The notes: generated from the sequence alone by a model not told the origin. A stretch of 64,000 nt of DNA from Ruminiclostridium cellulolyticum H10 (GCF_000022065.1 NC_011898.1:3289501-3353500), one strand, 5' to 3'; positions 1 to 9,112 are shown, numbered from the stretch's first letter. A program made the numbers and translations.

Positions 1-79
1 TTTCTTTTCCATCAGCGTGTAAAAACAAAGCCGTAAAGTTCAAGACCAAATAATGTATTATTTTATACACTGACTTCTA

Positions 80-1687
80 TTACAATAACCTTTCAACCAC
101 TTTCCCCGACTTAAACTGCACAATAACCTTTTCCTTCGACACTACCTTAACACTTTGAATCAGCCTGCGTACAAGTTCATTATCGAATTGAGTAATTCCA
201 TTGCTGCTGTCGAAAAATTTTGTTATATCATCTATCCTTTGTTCATTATTTGCTCTTAGCTTTTCTTTCTCTACAAACTCCTTTTTCTGCTTTTGCAGGA
301 CGGATATTTTCTTTGATATTTGCTCGAATTTAGTATCATATGCGTTACTACCAGAACCTGCTTTTGCATTGAGCTCCACATATTGGAGCAGCTGCTCTTG
401 CAAAGTATAAAGCTGTTCATCTATTCTTTTCTGTGAAGACTGCTCAGTATTTTCTTTTATGGCAGTCAATATATTTCCCTTCAGTGTATCTGCAAAACCT
501 CTGTGTCCATATATTACTGAGTTTATTACCTCCATGACTGCCATTTCTATGTTTTCCTCCTTAAGTGTAGGAGAATACTGACATACCTTGGTTCCATGCT
601 CTAGCCTATTTATACATCTCCATACTATCTTTTTCTTTCCGTTTTTTGCCCAGGTTGTCCTACGGTAGTGACTCCCGCATTCCGCACAGATTAATATTTC
701 TGTCAAAGCAAACTGCGAGCTGTATTTTGATGTTCCTGCTTTACCTTTATGAAGCTCTGCACGACGTGCTTTTTCCTCCTGCACCCGATAAAATAGAGGC
801 TTTGGTATTATTGCTTCATGACTGTCCTCCACATAATATTGCGGAACAATTCCATTATTTTTTACTCGTTTTTTTGTGAGATAGTCTACAGTATAGGTTT
901 TCTGGAGCAAGGCATCCCCCATATATTTTTCATTGCTCAGCATTTTGTCTATTACAGACGTTGACCATTTTTGTCTTCCAGTAACTGTCGTTATCCCTTC
1001 CTCCTCAAGTCCTTTCTTTATGTTTATAATGCTTTCTCCCTCAAGGTATTGTCTGAATATCCTTTTAACAAGTGCAGCTTCCTCTGGTACTATTACAAGA
1101 TCTCCATTTTCGTTTTTGGTATAGCCTAAGAACTTGTTATGGTTAACATATATTTTCCCCTGCTGGAAACGATGGACCACACCCCATCTGGTGTTAGTGC
1201 TTAGTGAACGACTCTCCTCCTGTGCAAGGCTTCCTAGAATAGTAATCAGAAGCTCTCCTGCTCCGTCTAAGGTATTGATATTTTCTTTTTCAAAGTATAC
1301 TGCAATGTTTTTTTCTCTTAGCTGTCTTATATATGAAATGCAGTCAAGTGTATTCCTGGCAAAGCGGCTAATGGATTTAGTTATTATCATGTCGATTCTT
1401 CCTGCCATGCAGTCCTCTATCATGCGGTTGAATTCTACACGCTTTTTGGTATTTGTTCCGCTGATACCCTCGTCTGCATATATCCCTGCAAATATCCACT
1501 TGGGATTCGTCTGTATTGCTCTTGTGTAATGGTCTACCTGTGCCTGATAGCTTGACTGCTGTTCCTCAAGCTCAGTACTGACACGGCAGTAAGCTGCAAC
1601 CCTGAGCTTGATTTCTTCTGTACGGCTATGAATATTATATGTGGGATCCGCAGGTATTACTGATACCGTTCTTCTTGCTCCCGGCAT
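80..1687 (-). CDS. Large serine recombinase (site-specific integrase), complete
   Basis: Predicted DNA integrase/excisionase of the large serine recombinase family, cutting att sites through a 5'-phosphoserine link. Residues about 28-180 are the resolvase catalytic domain; the nucleophile is the Ser of AAYCRVST, followed by the usual SRFARN arginine motif. A recombinase DNA-binding domain follows (about 190-300), then a zinc ribbon starting CAECGSHYRR (about 335-370), then a coiled-coil region and C-terminal tail. At 535 residues it has the usual family length. The start has AAGGAGAG eight to nine bases upstream. It overlaps the end of the upstream domain-only recombinase by about 30 bp, so the two are translationally linked. 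It is the last gene of the recombinase operon and lies at the window edge, where an attachment site is expected. Confidence 0.93.
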   Translation of the reverse strand: MPGARRTVSVIPADPTYNIHSRTEEIKLRVAAYCRVSTELEEQQSSYQAQVDHYTRAIQTNPKWIFAGIYADEGISGTNTKKRVEFNRMIEDCMAGRIDMIITKSISRFARNTLDCISYIRQLREKNIAVYFEKENINTLDGAGELLITILGSLAQEESRSLSTNTRWGVVHRFQQGKIYVNHNKFLGYTKNENGDLVIVPEEAALVKRIFRQYLEGESIINIKKGLEEEGITTVTGRQKWSTSVIDKMLSNEKYMGDALLQKTYTVDYLTKKRVKNNGIVPQYYVEDSHEAIIPKPLFYRVQEEKARRAELHKGKAGTSKYSSQFALTEILICAECGSHYRRTTWAKNGKKKIVWRCINRLEHGTKVCQYSPTLKEENIEMAVMEVINSVIYGHRGFADTLKGNILTAIKENTEQSSQKRIDEQLYTLQEQLLQYVELNAKAGSGSNAYDTKFEQISKKISVLQKQKKEFVEKEKLRANNEQRIDDITKFFDSSNGITQFDNELVRRLIQSVKVVSKEKVIVQFKSGKVVERLL

Positions 1688-2637
1688 TTCAATCTCTCCT
1701 TTTTTGTTTTTCTATTCGATTCGTATGCTGTTTCCGCTGCTGTTCCGTTTATGAATTCAAATCGGAGTATGCCACTGGTATATATAGTTATGTTCCGTAT
1801 TATCTGCAAAAATAAACCCCTGTCGAAGGCTTCAACAGAGGTAATGTCATTAAGAGAATTTTTTAGTTTATTTGTCTGATATGTAAAGTCATCCGCCGAG
1901 CAGTTCATGTATTCCTCTGCTGCATTGTCAAACAGCAGCCTTACTGCTTCCCTTGGGTCTGAACAACTCTGACCTGATTTATATATGAGTTCAGGGTTAT
2001 TGGATAGTTTTCTGATTTTCGGATTATCAGGTAGACTGCTGATTTCATGTGGCCTCGGATACCTTGTATATATCAATTTCGGTTCCTCCAGTACCTTTTT
2101 CACTATATCAGTAAAAGCCTGCTCCAGCTGTGCATCGTCTATAACTGCACTTCTGCAGCATACTCTATTATTTACAATGTATCTCTTGCATTTCCAGTTG
2201 CATTTTTTATTTGCATTATGATGCTCTGTATACCGTTTAAATATTGCACCGCATTCTCCGCATATCAGTTTTCCGCTAAATGGGTATATTCCTGTCTTGC
2301 TGTTTGCCAGATAGTTATTGCTATGATTGAGCTGCCTTGCCCTTTCCTGCCGTATTGTTTCTGCGGTCCGGTAGTCATTCTCTGTTATGACAGCAGGGTG
2401 GTATTCATCACCAATGTATTTTATATTTTTAAGTATGTTACCAACTGAGCAGTGATTCCAGGATGGCTTGCCACTTGCGTTAAGTACTCCGGCTTTTGTG
2501 AGCTCCTGAGATATTTTCATCATTGATTTTCCCGATATAAAGCTGCTAAATATCATTTTGACTATATCAGCTTTTTCACTGTCAATGGTAATACTTCCAT
2601 CAGATATTTTATATCCCAGCGGCATATGTCTCTGCAT
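1657..2637 (-). CDS. Recombinase-domain protein lacking the serine catalytic domain
   Basis: This 326-residue protein begins directly with the recombinase DNA-binding domain (MPLGYKISDGSITIDS, then SWNHCSVGNILKNIKYIGDE) and continues into a zinc-ribbon stretch (CGECGAIFKRY, later CKWK-type cysteines). The N-terminal resolvase domain with its serine is absent, so on its own it cannot cut DNA. It follows the full recombinase upstream with a 15-bp gap and overlaps the next one. Elements with adjacent groups of serine recombinases are known in Firmicutes, and one member may act as a DNA-binding partner. Here the missing domain could be a deletion or a real division of labour with the catalytic-domain-only protein at 4490-4870. 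It is intact as an open frame, which argues for retained function. Confidence 0.85.
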   Translation of the reverse strand: MQRHMPLGYKISDGSITIDSEKADIVKMIFSSFISGKSMMKISQELTKAGVLNASGKPSWNHCSVGNILKNIKYIGDEYHPAVITENDYRTAETIRQERARQLNHSNNYLANSKTGIYPFSGKLICGECGAIFKRYTEHHNANKKCNWKCKRYIVNNRVCCRSAVIDDAQLEQAFTDIVKKVLEEPKLIYTRYPRPHEISSLPDNPKIRKLSNNPELIYKSGQSCSDPREAVRLLFDNAAEEYMNCSADDFTYQTNKLKNSLNDITSVEAFDRGLFLQIIRNITIYTSGILRFEFINGTAAETAYESNRKTKKERLKCREQEERYQ

Positions 2638-2652
2638 CCTGTTTCACTCCAT

Positions 2653-4233
2653 TCATAGGTATTCCATAAGCTCTAGTCCGTTTATAAGTGTAAATACAAG
2701 CTGTGTTTGAGATTTAACTGTTATCACTTTTACGGTTTTTTCGAACATATTTTCATCGTATTCTTCGATAAGGCCTTCATGTGCTTTAACGATGTTTATA
2801 AGCTGTTTTGTTTGCTCTATTTCAAAGCTTACATTTGTATTATCAAGTATTCTGTTCCTTTTGCTTTTCAGTTCTTCCAGCTCTGTTTCTATGACATTAC
2901 TTTTCAGTATAAAAAGAGCAGAGTCGATGTATCCCTTAGATCTTAGTCTGTTTAACACCTGATTCTGCTCATTTAATTCGTATATTCTGTTATTGCACTC
3001 CGTTACTTCTTCCCCCGCATAATCCTCAGCTGATATTTTTTTCAGTCCCTCTAACAGCGGAACAAGGATTTTGTTTGTATTGCATTTTAATTTATTAAAC
3101 AGCTGTATGTATGCCAGTTTTACTTCTTCTTCTTTAATAGCCTTCATACAGCATTGTGTAATGTCCCGTATATGTCTTCCGCAGCTCCACTGAATGTGCT
3201 GGTAAGGCTTGTTTTTAAAGATTGTCCTTCTTATAAATGCTTGTCCGCACTCACCGCAAATTATTCTGCCGCTGAACGGGTATCTGTTATTGTATTTTGC
3301 AGTATCTGAGCTTTTTTGCTGTGCTTTTCGGTACTGTATAATCTTATTGACCTTCTCCTCTTGCTCCCTTGAAATTACCGGTTCATGATTGTCCTCTATG
3401 AAATATTTTTGCTTCTGGCCCTTGTTTCTTTTTCGCAGGAATGGGATAGTATCAGTTGTAAATGTCTTTTGCATCAGCAGGTCCCCTGCATACTTTTCAT
3501 TCTGCAGGATGTCCCTTACTGTCCCCTCCGACCAGCAGCTGTTTCCACGCTTTGTTGCTATCCCATCCTCTGTCAGCCCTTTTGCTATTGTATATGCTCC
3601 TTTACCGCTTAGAAAATCATTAAAGATTCTTCTTACAACCTGTGCCTCTGGCTCCTTAATTATTATATTTCCTTTGGCGTCCATGTCATAACCGTAAGGA
3701 AGATATGAAGGCACCCACTCCCCGTTTTGGAAACGCTTCTGGCAGCTCCATCTATTATTCTTTGATATGGAGATCGATTCCTCCTGTGCTATTGAGCTTA
3801 GTATTGTTAGTACAAGCTCGCTTTCAGCAGAAAGAGTATTTACATTTTCCTTTTCAAAGTATATGCCTATCCCCAGTGATTTGAGCTTCCGTATTACTTC
3901 AATGCTATCCGCAGTATTTCTTGCCCATCTGGATATAGACTTCGTAATCACGATATCTACTTTTCCCGATTCGCAGTCTTTGATCAGTCTTTTGAACTCA
4001 TCTCGTTTACTTCTGCTAGTACCGCTGATACCCTCGTCTGCATAAACGCCGCAGAACTTCCACTGCAGATTTTTTCGTATCATTGCTGTGTAGTGTTCTA
4101 CCTGTGCATTAAAGGACTGCAGCTGCTCCTTGCTATCAGAACTGACACGGCAGTAGGCACACACCCGGTATTTTGTTTCATCTGATTTTAATTCTGTTTT
4201 TTGGATGGGATTAATTACTGTTACCTTAGGCAT
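2653..4233 (-). CDS. Large serine recombinase, complete (second copy)
   Basis: Second full-length large serine recombinase, 526 residues. Catalytic resolvase domain at about 20-175 with the nucleophile in CAYCRVSSDSKEQ and the SRWARNT motif; recombinase domain about 180-295 (LPYGYDMDAKGN onward); zinc ribbon CGECGQAFIRRT about 335-375; coiled-coil tail. Start ATG has AAGGAGTGAG upstream. It is clearly a paralogue of the recombinase at 80-1687 but diverged, which is typical of recombinase groups acting together on one att site. It lies in the same operon between a SHOCT-like small protein and the catalytic-domain-less recombinase. Function by family is certain; its att site cannot be told from sequence. 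Confidence 0.93.
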   Translation of the reverse strand: MPKVTVINPIQKTELKSDETKYRVCAYCRVSSDSKEQLQSFNAQVEHYTAMIRKNLQWKFCGVYADEGISGTSRSKRDEFKRLIKDCESGKVDIVITKSISRWARNTADSIEVIRKLKSLGIGIYFEKENVNTLSAESELVLTILSSIAQEESISISKNNRWSCQKRFQNGEWVPSYLPYGYDMDAKGNIIIKEPEAQVVRRIFNDFLSGKGAYTIAKGLTEDGIATKRGNSCWSEGTVRDILQNEKYAGDLLMQKTFTTDTIPFLRKRNKGQKQKYFIEDNHEPVISREQEEKVNKIIQYRKAQQKSSDTAKYNNRYPFSGRIICGECGQAFIRRTIFKNKPYQHIQWSCGRHIRDITQCCMKAIKEEEVKLAYIQLFNKLKCNTNKILVPLLEGLKKISAEDYAGEEVTECNNRIYELNEQNQVLNRLRSKGYIDSALFILKSNVIETELEELKSKRNRILDNTNVSFEIEQTKQLINIVKAHEGLIEEYDENMFEKTVKVITVKSQTQLVFTLINGLELMEYL

Positions 4234-4314
4234 ATGCTCACTCCTTCCTTATGGTGTTTTGTCTGTCCATCAGCTACACACACTACCACACAAGGGCAGT
4301 TATATCAAGTGTTT

Positions 4315-4476
4315 TTACGTATATACTCCTGCTAAGTCAGGGGAAAAGGAAATCCGGTTCATTTCATCTATTCTCCTATATTCAGAAAGAGTAAGCATCC
4401 CCGCCTCAAGCATAGTATTAAGCATATGCAGGGCTGTTTTATACTTTACTTCATTAAGTATTTGCTCCTGAGACAT
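4315..4476 (-). CDS. SHOCT-like small protein
   Basis: A 53-residue protein, MSQEQILNEVKYKTALH onward, ending SPDLAGVYT. The frame is open further upstream to 4524, but AAGGAGGTAAGGAGT lies directly before the ATG at 4476, so the internal start is preferred. The sequence (a Leu-rich helical hairpin with TLSEYRRIDEMN) resembles the SHOCT (short C-terminal) helical domain, seen as stand-alone small proteins beside serine recombinases of clostridial elements; that recognition is from memory. It sits between the catalytic-domain-only resolvase and a full recombinase, close enough for one transcript. The role is unknown; it could be an accessory or directionality factor. Confidence 0.7.
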   Translation of the reverse strand: MSQEQILNEVKYKTALHMLNTMLEAGMLTLSEYRRIDEMNRISFSPDLAGVYT

Positions 4477-4489
4477 ACTCCTTACCTCC

Positions 4490-4870
4490 TTATCCCTGCA
4501 CCTTATTAAAAGGATTATGTTCATTTGCTAAAGCAGCTATTTCTCCCTCTGCCGGAGAATATATCCTAATACCCATTTTATAAAGCATGGTGATAAATCT
4601 TATTGTTTTTCCGGTATCTCTGCCAATACGTGAGATATTTGTAATAAGCAAAGCATCCATCCTGCCCATTGCAGCCGCTGCACTTACTTCTGCAATACCA
4701 TTTCTTTTAAAGTTCAAGCCGCTTCCTATATCCCGTGAAATCCCTATTATTTCAAAACCCATTTGCTCTGCATAGTCTATCAGTTCCTTTTCCTGGCCTT
4801 TCAAACTGCCCTGTTTATCCTCCGGGGCATCAATACGGCAGTAAAGCCACGCTCTTTTTTGCTGTACCAT
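4490..4870 (-). CDS. Resolvase catalytic-domain-only protein without the nucleophilic serine
   Basis: A 126-residue protein that covers only the N-terminal resolvase fold: KRAWLYCRIDAPEDKQGSLK, a conserved LKGQEKELIDYAE segment, DIGSGLNFKRNG, and ISRIGRDTGKT near the C-terminus. In active serine recombinases the first motif reads Y-x-R-V-S; here it is C-R-I-D-A, so the nucleophilic serine appears to be replaced by Asp. No DNA-binding domain follows. It has AGGAGG upstream and is the first gene of the recombinase operon, preceded by a long possibly structured leader. It may be a regulatory or structural partner of the full recombinases. It could also be a relic, but the frame and ribosome site are intact. 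Confidence 0.8.
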   Translation of the reverse strand: MVQQKRAWLYCRIDAPEDKQGSLKGQEKELIDYAEQMGFEIIGISRDIGSGLNFKRNGIAEVSAAAAMGRMDALLITNISRIGRDTGKTIRFITMLYKMGIRIYSPAEGEIAALANEHNPFNKVQG

Positions 4871-4924
4871 AGCTATTTCCTCCTGTTTATTAAAACTTTT
4901 TTCGAGTTTTTATTTTGATATTAC

Positions 4925-5300
4925 AAGGATGCTGCAGAGATTGGCCCTGCAGCATAGTTTCTAACATCAAGGCTTTTATATGCTTCTTCATTTTCGGTAT
5001 GTACCTGGTACAATTACTTAGGTACTTATAGCTTAAACTATCTGTGGCAAACAGATATCACAGGAATTCCACCTCCCCCTTAACAAGCGGGCTGCACTTT
5101 GGGACTTAACCTCAACTATGCAGGAGTATCTTTATTGACTGTTCAGGTCCTGGCGAAACAGTCCGCCGAGACTGTTTTATGGCCAGACATTTCCGCTCGC
5201 CGCCTTTGATAGTGTTTTTCAACGGATTCCCAATCCGCAGGCGGGTTATGGCGTGTCTGCCAGTGTCGCTTACCGCTCATCACGGCTGAACAGCTAATGT
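4925..5300 (-). ncRNA. Possible structured RNA / long leader of the recombinase operon
   Basis: A 580-bp non-coding gap upstream of the recombinase operon is unusually rich in perfect stems and less AT-rich than other gaps here. Stems seen: ATGCTGCAG with CTGCAGCAT (about 4931-4957); TATCTGT/ACAGATA with 5-nt loop (5039-5057); a nested stem with outer CTGGC/GCCAG and inner AAACAGTC/GACTGTTT (5150-5186); CGGATT/AATCCG with a CCC loop (5223-5237); TGGC/GCCA (5249-5262). The strand is inferred from the minus-strand operon that follows. I could not assign it to a named RNA family. It may be a stand-alone RNA or a regulatory leader of the 4870 gene. Confidence 0.4.
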
Positions 5301-5412
5301 ATTTAAGCTTTAGTTATTATATTTTCAAGGAACAGAAGAGAGACAATTTATCCCTCTATAGTTAGGAGATTTGAAGGGGTATTTTATAACCTTTTTAAAA
5401 ATTTGTTTACAA

Positions 5413-5446
5413 AAATAATGAGCAGCTTAATTGCTGCTCATTATTT
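5413..5446 (-). terminator. Intrinsic terminator of the sigma-like gene
   Basis: Perfect 14-bp stem (AAATAATGAGCAGC with its complement) and a 6-base loop, followed on the minus strand by a run of T. It lies 7 bases after the stop of the sigma-like gene, so the recombinase operon needs its own promoter or antitermination. Confidence 0.85.
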
Positions 5447-5452
5447 GGTTTA

Positions 5453-5845
5453 TTAAATATACTCTTTAATCAGCTGGGTTATTGCTCTTTTAAGTACCTT
5501 GGATACGTTGGCCTGACTACAGTGCAGGATTTTTGCCGTCTCTTGCTGTGTATAGCCCTGCCAAAATACCATTTCAATAATTAACCGCTGTTTGGAATTT
5601 AACTTTTTTATTGCATTATGTAAGTGTAATTGTGTGATGCTTTCTAAAAAGCCAGATGTTTCTGAAATAATTTCTTCTATGGGAATATATTTAGTAATTG
5701 ATTCTTGTGATACCAGCTTTTCACCCATTGCATCATATGATCTGTTATGGTAACGATATCGGCGGTCTGAATTGGCAATCTTACGATCCTCATCTATTAG
5801 CCATTCCTCCCATGAAATATCAGACTGTATTTTTTCTTTTATCAT
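5453..5845 (-). CDS. Sigma-70 region 4-like transcription factor
   Basis: A 130-residue protein whose C-terminal 55 residues form a sigma region 4 helix-turn-helix: LNSKQRLIIEMVFWQGYTQQ then ETAKILHCSQANVSKVLKRA. The N-terminal half contains a conserved-looking SWEEWLIDEDRKIANSDRRY segment with no sigma region 2, so it is a small sigma-like activator of the kind found in conjugative elements, not a housekeeping factor. GGAGG precedes the ATG. It has its own terminator downstream and lies just upstream of the recombinase operon, which makes that operon or the transfer genes plausible targets. Target promoters are not identified. Confidence 0.82.
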   Translation of the reverse strand: MIKEKIQSDISWEEWLIDEDRKIANSDRRYRYHNRSYDAMGEKLVSQESITKYIPIEEIISETSGFLESITQLHLHNAIKKLNSKQRLIIEMVFWQGYTQQETAKILHCSQANVSKVLKRAITQLIKEYI

Positions 5846-7149
5846 AGCCTATCCTCCATTCAAGATTTTTTAAGTCGAAAATGAAGAACAAGCGGTGGTG
5901 ACCTACACCTTTGCCTTGATTTATTTTTCAGTAGCATATACGGGTTTGAATCATAAAATCGAAGCGAGAAAAGTCGAAAATACAGCTTTATTGTCACAAA
6001 AATAAAACCCGCACTTTGTCTTAAACAAATTACGGGTTCCGTTATAAATATATGAAATTGTATTTTTAAGCATAAAAAGTATAAATGCATACTAAATTAG
6101 CCTGATTATGGCAGATATCCTATAAAAAATGGTTACATAAAATTCTTGGATATTTATAGCAGGAGTCGTGTATGCATATTAAAGCAGAGAAATTCCTTTA
6201 CCTGCTTTTAAGCAGCTGAGTTAAAGTCAGCAAAAATATATGTTTTTTCTTAAATTAAAATACAATATTCTGTTGTAAGGCATAAACAATGATGTAAGAC
6301 TTAAACAAAAATTTTTAGGCAGATTTCATTATCAGATTGTTAACCTATGTCTACTTCTTTGAATAATTACATTCTGTTAATTTTTACTTCTTTAAGTAAT
6401 TAAAAGATACCAGAACGGTTTTTATAAGAAAAACAGGCATTTATAAAGTCCTTCAGGAAGTGGGTTCCTATTTTAAACAGTGCTGGTAACCTTCCTAGCA
6501 GTCTAACAGTTTAGTTAAATTCTTACATATAATTATATACTTGTATGTATACATAATATATAGTAAAATTCACCATATATTGGCTATACTTTATATTGAT
6601 TTTTTCAAATTTATGTATTGTTTTAATTTTTATTTGTTTTTCTCTGATGATAAATATATATTAGGGTGGGTACTTCACATTGGCAGTTCAATATGAACCA
6701 TACCATGATCCACATAAGAACAGACCTTCCCCTTGGGTGAAAGATAAGATTTATTTTTCCATTGATAAACAGACTTTTCTGATATAGTGTGAAAAGATAT
6801 GTCACCAATGGCTAACAAAATATTTTTACGCCATCAAGCTGTTAAATCCATGATAACAATAGAAAATAATTTTTATGTAAATTTTCTCCTGAAAATAGAT
6901 TTGGGATATAGGTAACTCTGCTATAAGCGGATAATATTGTGATAAACATATCATATACATAATTTTAACTTTTTATATTTCTTTTTACTTGGGATTTTGG
7001 GGTAATAATTCAATTAACGCAAGATCAGGCTATAGATCCATTAAGCCGAATTCTGATCCCCCTTGATGGCTTGGAAACTACGGGATATGCAGTACTTCTT
7101 TACTTGTTTCTCATTTAAACAATGTTGAGTAAGTAAACTTAAAATATAA
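5846..7149. other. Long AT-rich non-coding stretch
   Basis: About 1.3 kb without a convincing gene. Open frames here are short, start in poor context and look random. One plus-strand stretch at about 6672-6786 reads LAVQYEPYHDPHKNRPSPWV and ends KQTFLI, which looks more protein-like than its surroundings, but has no normal start and may be a gene remnant. The rest is A+T-rich with no strong hairpins noted. Confidence 0.5.
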
Positions 7150-7743
7150 TTATTCAATAATTTTCGGCTTATTCCCGACGTCGTATTGGTAGTACCGTTT
7201 TGTAGTTGTATCAAATAAGACGACGATACTGACTTCAGACGGTCCGATTGCTTTACCAAGTTTTTCATCCCTATAAATAAAATGCTTTGTAATCTGCATA
7301 ACACCGATATTACCATCCTTAAACATACCAATATTACTTTTTGCTTTCAATATTTTAGTACTATCTATAGCTGATGTAGTTATGTAGTCTGTTTCAGGTA
7401 AATTACTTGGATTAAGAATAGATTCAAATAAATCTTTGTATTTACTAGTAATAATTTCTTTATCAGATTCAACTACAGAATTTTTATATATCAGAATATA
7501 ATCTCTAACCAGAGAATCCGCAATTAAGTAACAGTCATTGTTCGCATTATCCTTAAATGAACAATAATAATTAGCTTGCCGTCCTCCTATAATTGGAGGG
7601 ACATCAAAAACTGATGATTGTACTGACAAGCAGTCAAAATTCTGTTTTAAGGTTCTTTCAATATCAACCATTGTTTGCTGTGTGCATCCAATGGATAATA
7701 ATGAAATAGATAGGATAACCATAATGGCCTTAATCTTTTTCAT
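7150..7743 (-). CDS. Lipoprotein of unknown function
   Basis: A 197-residue protein with a lipoprotein signal: MKKIKAIMVILSISLL followed by the lipobox LSIGC, so the mature protein starts at Cys20 and is anchored outside the membrane. The rest has no domain I recognise; it contains a conserved-looking YYCSFKDNANNDCYLIADS segment and a C-terminal beta-rich part ending TKRYYQYDVGNKPKIIE. GGAAGG lies before the ATG. It sits with a second secreted protein gene in the region between the sigma-like gene and the transfer genes, so it is probably cargo. Function unknown. Confidence 0.75.
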   Translation of the reverse strand: MKKIKAIMVILSISLLSIGCTQQTMVDIERTLKQNFDCLSVQSSVFDVPPIIGGRQANYYCSFKDNANNDCYLIADSLVRDYILIYKNSVVESDKEIITSKYKDLFESILNPSNLPETDYITTSAIDSTKILKAKSNIGMFKDGNIGVMQITKHFIYRDEKLGKAIGPSEVSIVVLFDTTTKRYYQYDVGNKPKIIE

Positions 7744-7846
7744 ATCACTATACCTTCCATTTTTCTACAGATTTAAACTGTAGTTTTAACAGAATGGAAT
7801 TTCTGCAAGCACATTAAAACATACTTTAATTTAACATTAAAAATCG

Positions 7847-7883
7847 ACAGCCTGACATTAAATATTATCCACTGTCAGGCTGT
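7847..7883 (-). terminator. Intrinsic terminator after the secreted-protein gene
   Basis: Perfect 11-bp stem, ACAGCCTGACA with TGTCAGGCTGT, 15-base loop, and a T-rich tail on both strands. On the minus strand it lies about 35 bases after the stop codon of the 7917-8333 gene. Confidence 0.8.
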
Positions 7884-7916
7884 TTTATGCATAGGTACCT
7901 TTTAATCAAGAACCTA

Positions 7917-8333
7917 CTATTCTTCCCATTCGTATCCACCTATAGTAGTTCTTTTCGATCCTGACATTCCATAAACATATACTTTATATACACACCCACT
8001 TGTAAAGTCATACTCCATGTAGTTGTTTGTAGTACTCAAAGTTTGGGGTTTCGATCCTCCAGACACTGGATCTGCTTGGAAATCTGCTAAAGAGTTCCAC
8101 TCTTTTACGACTACTTGATAATAATTATAATCTTCACCCCACATAATTATATCATCACCTATTGTAATAGAACCAACAAAACCTCCTCGAGGTAAAAATC
8201 CACCGAGAATTGAAACCTGCTGTTTTGCAATATGTGGCGTATTGTTTGTCTGAGCAAACGAGCCTACACTAGATGTTACTAAAATTGAAGATACGATAAG
8301 GGCACTTGCTACTAGTTTTTTTATTCTTTTCAT
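7917..8333 (-). CDS. Small secreted protein of unknown function
   Basis: A 138-residue protein with a clear Sec signal peptide (MKRIKKLVASALIVSSIL, cleavage likely after SFA). The frame is open further upstream, but the ATG at 8333 has GGAGGT seven to eight bases before it and yields the correct charged n-region, so the internal start is used. The mature part is a single small domain with FLPRGGFVGSITIGDD, YYQVVVKEW, and a C-terminal CVYKVYVYGMSGSKRT, probably all beta. I do not recognise the family. It ends in a terminator and is likely expressed alone. Confidence 0.75.
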   Translation of the reverse strand: MKRIKKLVASALIVSSILVTSSVGSFAQTNNTPHIAKQQVSILGGFLPRGGFVGSITIGDDIIMWGEDYNYYQVVVKEWNSLADFQADPVSGGSKPQTLSTTNNYMEYDFTSGCVYKVYVYGMSGSKRTTIGGYEWEE

Positions 8334-8841
8334 ATAAAAGACCTCCATATGTAAATTATTTACATTTATTGTATTGCTTTTATAAAGTAATAACAAGTCA
8401 TTTGTAATAATTTGGTAAAAATAACTATTCTTTGTGTATGATTTTGGTTAATTTTATATAATAACTATTATTCGATATTAAGCAAAAATGAGGTCTTACG
8501 AACATTCTGAATACATTGCGACTCAATATACTTAAAACTAATAAAATGGACAAACTTTTATTTTATTATTGCAATCTCAATTTAGAATTTCCATTTCATA
8601 TTTTAAAAATTCGAATTGTTTTTCAAAACAACATCAACCTCGATTTTCTTTTTAATAATAAAAATTTTTCTCCTCTAAATGTTAGAACAAAAGATTAGTC
8701 TGTAAAAAGTATAGTCGAGGCTTTTGTAAGTAAATATTAATAATTTAAATTATTTACACACTAGCTATATTACATCTGTTTTTGGTTTGTAGCAGCAACT
8801 TGTTTAATTTTGTACAATTCAAAAGTATCACAAAATATGTA
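8334..8841. other. Non-coding gap
   Basis: About 500 bp of A+T-rich sequence with no credible gene; the longest plus-strand frame (about 60 codons from 8516) has no ribosome site and low-complexity composition. A 13-bp perfect stem, AATATGTATTATA with its complement (8834-8868), lies at its right edge over the stop codon of the next gene and may end that transcript. Confidence 0.5.
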
Positions 8842-9102
8842 TTATAATACCTGTATATAATACATATTGCTGCTCCTGCCCCCATTATCACGCCACCTTT
8901 TCTCTTTTTTCAGACGTCCGCTTTTTTCAAGGTCTGCAATAGCACGCTTTACTGTACTGCGGGACAGCTTTAGCTCTTTGGAGATTGTACCAATTGCAGG
9001 ATAGCATTTTCCATTCTTGTCCGCCCGGTCGCGTAAATACATATATACTGCAACAGCCCGGTGTGGAAGGTCTGAAGCATAGAGTGAAGTAAAGTATCCC
9101 AA
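8842..9102 (-). CDS. Small winged helix-turn-helix protein, TTG start
   Basis: An 86-residue protein from a TTG start: GYFTSLYASDLPHRAVAVYM, then TISKELKLSRSTVKRAIADL, then SGRLKKEKRWR. It is a helix-turn-helix of the type used by plasmid and element replication or regulatory proteins. The frame continues open upstream into the coupling-protein gene, but AGGAGG ends six bases before the TTG, and the stop of the coupling protein is 10 bp upstream, which is the usual operon spacing. It probably regulates the element. The C-terminus is short, ending MYYIQVL. No catalytic domain is present. Confidence 0.78.
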   Translation of the reverse strand: MGYFTSLYASDLPHRAVAVYMYLRDRADKNGKCYPAIGTISKELKLSRSTVKRAIADLEKSGRLKKEKRWRDNGGRSSNMYYIQVL

Positions 9103-9112
9103 TGCACACCTC

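Noticed and set aside
1-79. Possible attachment site at the left edge
   Set aside because: No matching repeat was found elsewhere in the window, so no site is claimed.
5860-6090. 76-codon minus-strand frame
   Set aside because: No ribosome site, composition like random AT-rich DNA, and it lies in the leader of the sigma-like gene.
6672-6786. Protein-like plus-strand stretch LAVQYEPYHDPHKNRPSPWV
   Set aside because: Only about 35 codons, no normal start codon and no neighbours to support it; at best a relic.
8516-8698. 60-codon plus-strand frame rich in Asn, Leu and Phe
   Set aside because: No ribosome site, low complexity.
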